DNA from: Dyella humicola
GTDB taxonomy: Bacteria; Pseudomonadota; Gammaproteobacteria; Xanthomonadales; Rhodanobacteraceae
Length of the DNA: 64,000 nt
Direction: 5' to 3'
Assembly: GCF_026283945.1 (NCBI RefSeq)
Contig: NZ_JAPDPC010000001.1
Location: forward strand, 1,178,001 to 1,242,000
The position numbers and the translations under genes were made by a program. Below the pieces are notes generated by a model. The model made no database searches. It worked only from the letters and a program-made list of their open reading frames with translations, and was not told the DNA's origin. Positions 57,917 through 64,000 of the stretch are shown here, piece by piece. Numbering within the stretch: position 1 is the stretch's first letter; each line of letters begins with the position of its first letter.

Positions 57917-59602
57917 ATGCGACACAATCTCGCCGTTTGTCTTGCCGCGTGCGTTCTGAGCTTTTCCGCCGTTTCGTTTGCACAGATCCCCCTCAGCGAA
58001 GAATCCGCGGCGGATGCCGCCCACAGGCATGACCGGGATTTCCGAACGGCCACCCCGATCAAGCATCTGGTGGTGATCTTCCAGGAAAACGTGTCCTTCG
58101 ATCATTACTTCGGCACCTATCCCAACGCGGCGAATCTTCCGAACGAGCCGGCTTTTTATGCGCGGCCGTTCACGCCGCGCGTTAATGGACTCTCGGCCAG
58201 CCTGCTCACGGCGAACCCGAACCAGAGCAACACCGCCAACGGTACCGGTGCGATCAATCCGTTCCGCCTCGACCGCACTCAAGCCGCCACGGCCGACCAG
58301 GACCACGCCTACGGTCCTGAGCAGAAGGCCTTCGACGGCGGTGCCATGGATCTCTTTCCCAAGTACACCGGCTCCGGCGAAACGCTGCCGGGTGCACCGG
58401 CCGATGAGGACGGTGCGGGCCAGGTGATGGGTTACTACGACGGCAACACCGTCACGGCGATGTGGAACTACGCGCAGTGGTTCGCGATGAGCGACAACAG
58501 CTATAACACCACGTTTGGTCCGTCCACACCGGGCGCGGTCAACCTGATTTCCGGCCAGACCAACGGTGTGACGCAGACGCTCAACGGTACCGCCAACGAG
58601 GTCGCCGACGGGCAGGGCGGGCTGACCCTGATCGGCGATGCCGATCCCATTGGTGACGTCTGTTCCTCGCCCACCGGCAACCAGATTCAACTGGGCGGTC
58701 GTAACGTCGGTGACCTGCTCAACGATGCCAACGTGACCTGGGGTTTCTTCGAGGGCGGCTTCGACCTGACCCAGGTGAATGCCAATGGCAGCACGGGCTG
58801 CAAGCGCAAGACGCAGTCGGCCGTGACCCAGGCCAACGAGAGCGACTACATCCCGCATCACCAGCCATTCCAGTACTACCCGTCGACGGCCAACCCGACC
58901 CATGCACGTCCGACGTCGATGGCGATGATCGGCCACCAGGGCGATGCGGCGAATCACCAGTACGACATCAATGACTTCTACAATGCGGTCAACGCCGGCA
59001 ACTTCCCGGCAGTGAGCTTCCTCAAGGCGCCGGGCTACCAGGACGGCCACGCCGGCTACTCCGATCCGCTCGACGAACAGCAGTTCATCGTGCACGTGCT
59101 GAACTTCCTGCAGCAGAGTCCGGAGTGGCGTGACACGGCCGTGGTGATCGCCTATGACGATTCCGATGGCTGGTACGACCATCAGGCGGCGCCACGCGTC
59201 AATGCGTCGAACACCAGTTCCGATGCGATGGATGGCGCGGGTCTGTGCAACGCGCCGAGCATGCTGCCGGGCATCGCCAGTCAGGGCAAGCCGGTGCAGG
59301 GACGCTGTGGACATGGTCCGCGCCTGCCGCTGCTGGTGATCTCGCCGTGGGCACGCAGCAATTTCGTTGACCACACGATGACCGATCAGTCCTCGATCAC
59401 CCGCTTCGTCGAAGACAACTGGTTGCATGGCCAGCGCCTCGGCGGCGGTTCGTTCGACGCGGTGTCGGGCTCGCTGGAACACATGTTCGATTTCTTCGAG
59501 CCTTCGCCTCATCACCGGAAGCTAATCCTGGACGAACAGACCGGCCAGCCGACCCAGCCGCCTTCGCCCTGGGCCAGCCTGTCACACGCGCCGCGCGGCT
59601 AA
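57917..59602 (+). CDS. Phosphoesterase family protein (acid phosphatase AcpA / phospholipase C type)
   Basis: 561 aa with a Sec signal peptide (cut near SFAQ). HLVVIFQENVSFDHYFGTYP is the metal-site signature of the phosphoesterase family, with the nucleophile region in MSDNSYNTTFGPSTPGAVNL and later AYDDSDGWYDH and LPLLVISPWA. Members are phospholipases C or acid phosphatases secreted to scavenge phosphate. This one lacks the C-terminal domains of PlcH, favouring the AcpA-like branch. No Tat motif is visible. Confidence 0.88.
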   Translation: MRHNLAVCLAACVLSFSAVSFAQIPLSEESAADAAHRHDRDFRTATPIKHLVVIFQENVSFDHYFGTYPNAANLPNEPAFYARPFTPRVNGLSASLLTANPNQSNTANGTGAINPFRLDRTQAATADQDHAYGPEQKAFDGGAMDLFPKYTGSGETLPGAPADEDGAGQVMGYYDGNTVTAMWNYAQWFAMSDNSYNTTFGPSTPGAVNLISGQTNGVTQTLNGTANEVADGQGGLTLIGDADPIGDVCSSPTGNQIQLGGRNVGDLLNDANVTWGFFEGGFDLTQVNANGSTGCKRKTQSAVTQANESDYIPHHQPFQYYPSTANPTHARPTSMAMIGHQGDAANHQYDINDFYNAVNAGNFPAVSFLKAPGYQDGHAGYSDPLDEQQFIVHVLNFLQQSPEWRDTAVVIAYDDSDGWYDHQAAPRVNASNTSSDAMDGAGLCNAPSMLPGIASQGKPVQGRCGHGPRLPLLVISPWARSNFVDHTMTDQSSITRFVEDNWLHGQRLGGGSFDAVSGSLEHMFDFFEPSPHHRKLILDEQTGQPTQPPSPWASLSHAPRG

Positions 59603-59621
59603 GCTATCAAGTTCGATGTGC

Positions 59622-59655
59622 ACGCCCCGGACCTCGGTCCGGGGCGTTCTTGTTA
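59622..59655 (+). terminator. Terminator after the phosphoesterase gene
   Basis: A perfect 12-bp stem (59622-59633 with 59636-59647) and a 2-base loop are followed by a modest T-rich tail. It ends about 30 bases before the multicopper oxidase start. Confidence 0.75.
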
Positions 59656-59682
59656 TCGTTGACGCCAACGGAGTCGCGGATC

Positions 59683-61308
59683 TTGCCTCCTTCCCGTCGC
59701 ACTTTCCTTAAAGGCATGGCCTGGGGCGCCGCTGCCGGCATCTTGCCGATCAGCTGGCGAGCCTCGGCGGCGCCCATGCACATGCCGATGCGCGCGAATG
59801 GCACAGCCGGACTGTGCAAGCATCCCGTCGCCGATCAGACCGGTGTGCCGCGCTTGCTCGATCCGGCGCGACTGACGCCCTTTGTCGATCCATTGCCCGT
59901 ACCGCCGGTGTTGCGTCCCGCACCGGGCGCAACGCTACGTATCGCGATGCAAGAGAGCGAACAGCGCCTGCATCGCGAGCTCGCGCCGACCCGTCTATGG
60001 ACCTATGGCGGCAGCATGCCGGGGCCGACTATTGAGGCGCACAGCGGGCAGGTGCTGCGGGTCGAATGGGCCAATCGCCTGCCAACAAGACACTTCTTGC
60101 CAGTCGACCACAATATTTGTGGCGCGGAAGCGGATCAGCCCGAGGTGCGCGCCGTCGTACACGTGCATGGCGCACGCGTGCCCGCTGCCGATGACGGCTA
60201 TCCGACCGACTGGTTCGTGCCTGGCAAGTCACGCCAGCAGACGTACCCCAACAAACAGGACGCGGCGACGCTCTGGTACCACGACCACACCATGGGCATC
60301 GAGCGATTGAACCTCTACGCCGGCATGCTCGGCATGTACCTGCTGCGCGACGAGCACGAGCTGTCGCTGGGCCTGCCCAGTGGCGAGTGCGAATTACCGC
60401 TGGTGTTGTGCGATCGCCTGCTGACCGAGGACGGGCAGCTCTACTACCCGGTGTCCGGCGTCAGCGATGCACCATGGGTGCCGGAAGTGTTTGGCAACGC
60501 CATGTTGGTGAATGGTGCGCTGTTGCCGCGTCTGGACGTGCAGGCGCGCCGCTACCGTTTCCGGGTGCTCAATGCAGCGAATGGGCGCTTTTTCCGGCTG
60601 AGCTTGCGCGGACAGCGGCCGTTCTTGCAGATCGGCAGCGATCAAGGTTTGTTGGCGGCGCCGGTGCGGCAGACCAGCCTGTTCCTAGGCCCCGGCGAGC
60701 GGGCCGACCTGGTGTTGGATTTCGCCGACCTGGCCGGCGGCCAAGTCGAGTTGATGAACGATGCCTTGCCGTTGATGCGCTTCAACGTGGCCGCCGGCAA
60801 GGTCGACGATACGAGTCGTGTGCCGGCGGTGCTGCGTGACGTGCCACGCACGGCCGAATCGAAAGCCGTCCTGACGCGCCAGCTCACCATCGACGAGTAC
60901 GCGGATTGCACCTCCGAGCCCATGCTGATGTTGCTGGATGGCAAGCACTGGCACGATCCAGTCAGTGAGAAGCCGCGGCTCGGCAGCACCGAGATCTGGA
61001 GTTTCCTCAATCTCACCGAAGACACGCACCCGATCCATCTGCATCTGGTGCGCTTCCAGATCCTCGATCGACGCCCGTTCGATGTAGACGTCTATCTGGA
61101 ATCGAAGACCCTGCAATACCTCGGCCCCGCGCAACCACCGGCGCCACACGAGGCGGGCTGGAAAGATACCGCCCAGGTGTATCCGGGCATGGTGACCCGC
61201 TACATCATTACCTTCGAGGGCTATGCCGGACGCTATGTCTGGCACTGCCATCTGCTGGAACATGCGTCCAACGAAATGATGCGGCCGTTCGAAGTGTTGC
61301 CGGCCTGA
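59683..61308 (+). CDS. Multicopper oxidase, Tat-exported (CotA/bilirubin-oxidase-like)
   Basis: 541 aa from a TTG at 59683, with GGAG nine bases upstream; other in-frame TTG codons lie at 59650 and 59659 but overlap or adjoin the terminator, and no ATG fits. The N-terminus SRRTFLKG is a twin-arginine motif followed by a hydrophobic stretch. Copper ligands appear as HVHGARV, WYHDHTMG, HPIHLHLVRF and the type 1/3 motif HCHLLEHASNEMM. Three cupredoxin domains are implied by length. It would oxidise phenolic or metal substrates in the periplasm with reduction of oxygen to water. Confidence 0.88.
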   Translation: MPPSRRTFLKGMAWGAAAGILPISWRASAAPMHMPMRANGTAGLCKHPVADQTGVPRLLDPARLTPFVDPLPVPPVLRPAPGATLRIAMQESEQRLHRELAPTRLWTYGGSMPGPTIEAHSGQVLRVEWANRLPTRHFLPVDHNICGAEADQPEVRAVVHVHGARVPAADDGYPTDWFVPGKSRQQTYPNKQDAATLWYHDHTMGIERLNLYAGMLGMYLLRDEHELSLGLPSGECELPLVLCDRLLTEDGQLYYPVSGVSDAPWVPEVFGNAMLVNGALLPRLDVQARRYRFRVLNAANGRFFRLSLRGQRPFLQIGSDQGLLAAPVRQTSLFLGPGERADLVLDFADLAGGQVELMNDALPLMRFNVAAGKVDDTSRVPAVLRDVPRTAESKAVLTRQLTIDEYADCTSEPMLMLLDGKHWHDPVSEKPRLGSTEIWSFLNLTEDTHPIHLHLVRFQILDRRPFDVDVYLESKTLQYLGPAQPPAPHEAGWKDTAQVYPGMVTRYIITFEGYAGRYVWHCHLLEHASNEMMRPFEVLPA

Positions 61309-61536
61309 CGGGCGCCGATCGCGCACTGGCTGCGCTCCTACTGCGCGATCCATGTAGGAGCGCACCCTGTGCGCGATTGGCAAGTCAACGCATCGGTGCC
61401 TTATGGCCTGCTGCTTGAGCGCCGCCGCGTCGAGCTTCAGCAGCGGATACGCGCCCACCATTTGCGTGCTGTACGACGAATGCTCAAAGTGGACGATCAG
61501 GTGTGCGCCGGGGCTCCGAGCGAAGGCGGCGTAGCT
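61309..61536. other. Intergenic region with a REP pair
   Basis: 228 bases between converging genes. The left part is the REP pair at 61318-61377; the remainder contains no supported gene. Confidence 0.5.
61318..61377. repeat. Inverted pair of GTAG-type REP elements (BIME-like)
   Basis: Each unit reads GTAGGAGCGCA, five variable bases, then TGCGCGAT. The left unit (61318-61341) is on the minus strand and the right unit (61354-61377) on the plus strand, with 12 bases between. GTAG-headed REPs with an internal hairpin are substrates of RAYT transposases in pseudomonads and xanthomonads. Confidence 0.85.
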
Positions 61537-62214
61537 TTATTCGGCGTCTACGCTGTCGCCGCGTAGCTTGGCGATGGGCGACGCCGGCAAGGTATCAGGC
61601 GCGACGGCGCCCCCTGAAATGATGAAGGCCATGGCCTGGTCCATGGTCCAGTCGGTGGGGGTGAGTTCGTCCAGTGCCACCACTTCCAGATAGCCGCCCG
61701 TGGGGTTGGGCGTGGTGGGGATATATACCGCGGCCATCTCGCGGCCGGTGCCTTCCTCCACCATCACGCGAGTGACGAAGCCCACCACTTTCATGCCCCT
61801 GCGGGGAAAGTCGACCAACACCACGCGCTGTACGCCCGACGGCTTCTGCTGCAGTACGGCCATCAGCTTCTTGGTGCCGCCATAAATCGTCTGGACCAGC
61901 GGAATGCGCGCGAGCAGGCCGTCGAAACCATCGAGCAAGCGCTTGCCGATCATCCGGTTGGCCAGCCAGCCGAGCAGATAAAGCACAGCCAGGGTCAGCA
62001 GCAGGGCCAGCACCGAGGTGATCCAGCTGCTATTGAGTGCGGCGGCCGCCTCGGGCGAGGTGGACGAATACGAGGCGAGCAGGGCCGAGACCAGCGGGGC
62101 GCCAATATCGGCCAGCATGCCCAGCACAAACTTGAACACGACCCAGGTCACCCATAACGGGATGAAGGTGAGCAGGCCGGTAAAGAGGTAGCGTTTGAAG
62201 CGCAGGCGAGGCAT
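61537..62214 (-). CDS. DUF502 family inner-membrane protein
   Basis: 225 aa from ATG 62214, which begins MPRLRFKRYLFTG as in the family. ATG 62244 and GTG 62277 are possible, and none has a ribosome-binding site. Two transmembrane helices (about 10-32 and 62-84) precede a soluble domain with IPLVQTIYGGTKKLM and PNPTGGYLEVV. DUF502 proteins are common inner-membrane proteins of unknown function, related to plant COV proteins. It diverges from the sigma factor gene. Confidence 0.85.
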   Translation of the reverse strand: MPRLRFKRYLFTGLLTFIPLWVTWVVFKFVLGMLADIGAPLVSALLASYSSTSPEAAAALNSSWITSVLALLLTLAVLYLLGWLANRMIGKRLLDGFDGLLARIPLVQTIYGGTKKLMAVLQQKPSGVQRVVLVDFPRRGMKVVGFVTRVMVEEGTGREMAAVYIPTTPNPTGGYLEVVALDELTPTDWTMDQAMAFIISGGAVAPDTLPASPIAKLRGDSVDAE

Positions 62215-62346
62215 GGGGCGGGTACCGGGGAGGGGAGCCGGCATTGTAGGCGAGTCGACGGTCTTGGCATGGATCACGCGGTCGGGCTGTGATTTTTTTC
62301 GCCGCCATGCGAATCATGGTCTGAAAGGGGCGGCAAGCGGACGGTC

Positions 62347-62871
62347 ATGACAGAACGAGAGCGACAACGGCAGTTCGAGGCGCAGCTACAGGAGCACCGT
62401 GGGATCGTGCTCAAGGTAGCGAGCCTATACGCCCGGGGCGCGGACGATCGCAACGACCTCGCCCAGGAGATTTACCTGCAGCTGTGGCGATCGTTCGAAC
62501 GCTATGACCCGGCTCGGGCGAAGTTCTCAACCTGGCTGTATCGCGTGGCGTTGAACGTGGCGATCTCCCAGCTGCGACGCTCGAGCGATGCGTGGGCTAG
62601 CCGCCTTGAACCGCTACAGACGCATCACCTGGAAACGATTGGCGACACATCTGAGCACGAGCCGGATGAGCGACTCGGGGCACTGTATGCGTTCATCGGG
62701 CGGCTCGATGCGATCAATCGCGCCTTGATCCTGCTCTACCTGGAAGACCGAAGCTACGCCGAGATGGCGGAGATTCTCGGCATCAGCGAAACCCATGTGG
62801 CCACCAAGATCAGTCGTATCAAGCAGAAGCTGCGAGGCCAGATGACTGGCGTGGCAACTATCGGAGCATGA
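62347..62871 (+). CDS. ECF-type RNA polymerase sigma factor
   Basis: 174 aa with only regions 2 and 4. Region 2 shows DLAQEIYLQLWRSFERYDPARAKFSTWLYRVALNVA, and region 4 shows ALILLYLEDRSYAEMAEILGISETHVATKISRIKQKL. It directs polymerase to a small promoter set in response to a signal. The next gene, two bases on, encodes a membrane protein that is probably its partner. Subgroup and targets cannot be told from sequence. Confidence 0.92.
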   Translation: MTERERQRQFEAQLQEHRGIVLKVASLYARGADDRNDLAQEIYLQLWRSFERYDPARAKFSTWLYRVALNVAISQLRRSSDAWASRLEPLQTHHLETIGDTSEHEPDERLGALYAFIGRLDAINRALILLYLEDRSYAEMAEILGISETHVATKISRIKQKLRGQMTGVATIGA

Positions 62872-62873
62872 CC

Positions 62874-63536
62874 ATGGAACTCGATGAAATGAAACTCGCC
62901 TGGCAACAGCTGGATCAACGATTGAGCGGACAGGAGCTGTTGTCTCGGCGCATCTATCGTGAAAGCCAGGGCGACAAGTTGCGCCACGGGCTGCGGCCGC
63001 TTGTGTGGGGCCAGTCCACCCAGATCGCGTTTGGCATCGGCATGATGCTTTGGGGCATCGCCTTCTGGAGCACTCACACATCCGTGCTGCATGCGCTGAT
63101 TTGCGGCCTGGCGGTGCAGGCCTTCGGCCTGCTGATGATTGCGTTTGCGGCGCGCATCCTGTTTCTGGTGCAGCGCATCGACTATGCGGCACCCGTGCTG
63201 GAGATCCAGCGACGACTGGCCGAGTTGCGGGCATGGCGCGTCAAAGTGGAGGCGCCGTTGTTCAGCGTGCTCGGCAGTTTTATCTGGATTCCCATCGTGC
63301 TCATGCTTATTCAACAGGCATGGGACGAGGATGGGGTCGACTATTGGAGCCAACTACCCGGCTTTACCGCTCAGCTGATGCTGAGCGGGGTCGTCTCTCT
63401 AGTGTTGGTCGGATTGGTCTACGCCTTGCTGCGTCGTGCTGGCCGGTTGCGTTGGCTGGAAAACCATTTCGCCGGCCGCAGCGTGCAGAAGGCGGAGGCA
63501 GCGCTGGAAGAGATCGCCCGTTTCGAACGGGACTGA
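62874..63536 (+). CDS. Four-helix membrane protein paired with the ECF sigma factor
   Basis: 220 aa from ATG 62874, with GGAG seven bases upstream; an ATG at 62868 overlaps the sigma stop but sits too close to that site. A cytoplasmic N-terminus (MELDEMKLAWQQLDQRL) resembles short anti-sigma leaders. Two hydrophobic pairs follow (about 52-72 and 78-100, then 130-150 and 168-190). No zinc-binding HxxxCxxC anti-sigma motif is seen. It is probably a non-canonical anti-sigma or sensor; that role is inferred from position. Confidence 0.75.
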   Translation: MELDEMKLAWQQLDQRLSGQELLSRRIYRESQGDKLRHGLRPLVWGQSTQIAFGIGMMLWGIAFWSTHTSVLHALICGLAVQAFGLLMIAFAARILFLVQRIDYAAPVLEIQRRLAELRAWRVKVEAPLFSVLGSFIWIPIVLMLIQQAWDEDGVDYWSQLPGFTAQLMLSGVVSLVLVGLVYALLRRAGRLRWLENHFAGRSVQKAEAALEEIARFERD

Positions 63537-63554
63537 GTTTCAGCGCCGGTCGGC

Positions 63555-64000
63555 TCAGCGCGCCTTGGGTTTCAGGCGAACGTAGAGCTGCTTGCGTACG
63601 CGCGCCACCACATCGCCGCTGCCCGTGGTGACGTCCACTGCAAACCACCGCAGCACTTTCTCACCATTGGCCGCCGCTGCGCGCAACTCGTCGACCGTGG
63701 CCGGCTCAAGCTTGAAATGGGCGTATACGTCCTCCTTGCCCGGCGCCACAAACTCGATGGCTCCCGCCTTGTCCCACACGTAGTAGTCGTCGCCCAGCTG
63801 GTGCATGGCCAGCAGCATCCAGAACGGATCGGTCATCGCGAACAGGTTGCCGCCGAACTGGGTGCGTACGTAGTTGCGGTTCCAGGGGCGGAGCTTCAGC
63901 ACCACGCGGACTTCCGACCAGTCTTCCGCAACGAATTGCACACCGATGCTGTTGAAAAAGAACGGCGGCCACAGGTTCATCAACCGGCGGAACGTGGATG
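63555..64000 (-). CDS. DUF4442 family hotdog-fold protein (5' end beyond window)
   Basis: At least 148 codons. The frame stays open to the window edge, where codons read STFRRLMNLWPPFFF, so the true start is probably beyond 64000 rather than the TTG at 63983 or ATG at 63980. RPWNRNYVRTQFGGNLFAMTDPFWML matches DUF4442, a group related to thioesterases. No catalytic role is known. It converges with the sigma partner gene 18 bases away. Confidence 0.85.
   Translation of the reverse strand, partial: STFRRLMNLWPPFFFNSIGVQFVAEDWSEVRVVLKLRPWNRNYVRTQFGGNLFAMTDPFWMLLAMHQLGDDYYVWDKAGAIEFVAPGKEDVYAHFKLEPATVDELRAAAANGEKVLRWFAVDVTTGSGDVVARVRKQLYVRLKPKAR

Noticed and set aside
57854-59515. 553-codon minus-strand open frame opposite the phosphoesterase gene
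   Set aside because: Antisense shadow; the plus strand has a signal peptide and the phosphoesterase signature.

Overview
The window is ordinary chromosomal DNA, about 63% GC by eye, from a gammaproteobacterium. It most resembles the Xanthomonadales, probably Rhodanobacteraceae (Dyella, Luteibacter or Rhodanobacter type). This placement rests on the SUF operon led by a xanthomonad-type Rrf2 regulator, the AmgK-MurU recycling pair, a pil minor-pilin operon, two M13 peptidases and several short dispersed inverted repeats. It is inference from gene content, not a database match. I see no rRNA, tRNA, CRISPR array, prophage or insertion-sequence transposase.

Layout. 1-1229: end of secD and complete secF. 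1379-4099 (-): a radical SAM protein and a fatty acid hydroxylase family protein. 4273-5996 (-): murU and amgK. 6079-7747 (-): amtB and glnK behind a sigma-54 promoter. 8088-13553 (+): sufR, sufB, sufC, sufD and sufS. 13632-18642: a DUF333 lipoprotein, a PLP decarboxylase, the first M13 peptidase, a GNAT protein and a Rieske ferredoxin. 18722-23832 (-): a five-gene export operon (outer-membrane factor, FtsX-type permease, ATPase, HlyD adaptor, MipA/OmpV). 24175-26342 (+): a HAD phosphatase and a class III aminotransferase. 26491-28628 (-): a two-component system. 28854-33533 (+): a five-gene redox operon. 33619-42118: housekeeping and orphan genes, including HutD, GNAT, SET, ComEA-like, M20, YggS, NlpC/P60, rhomboid and an amino-acid permease. 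42193-42746: a 554-bp palindromic repeat. 42869-45709 (-): rapA. 45836-53947 (-): pilV-pilW-pilX-pilY1-pilE-fimT. 54352-64000: a PanE-like reductase, the second M13 peptidase, a phosphoesterase, a Tat-exported multicopper oxidase, DUF502, an ECF sigma factor with a membrane partner, and a DUF4442 protein cut by the window edge.

The most interesting part is 28693-33533. A Fur-like box precedes genes for a PepSY membrane protein, a periplasmic DUF2271 protein with a textbook ApbE flavinylation motif (DGVSGAT, predicted FMN on Thr99), a DUF4198 protein, ApbE itself, and a membrane-anchored diflavin reductase. Together these could carry electrons from cytoplasmic NAD(P)H to a periplasmic flavoprotein, perhaps for iron reduction. 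Oddly, this ApbE has no visible export signal although its apparent substrate does.

Other notable signals are a sigma-54 promoter upstream of glnK-amtB, a shared upstream sequence block in front of both M13 peptidase genes, a nested palindrome at 42 kb, a GTAG-type REP pair at 61.3 kb, and a strong ribosome-binding site in a hairpin loop ahead of the HAD phosphatase gene.
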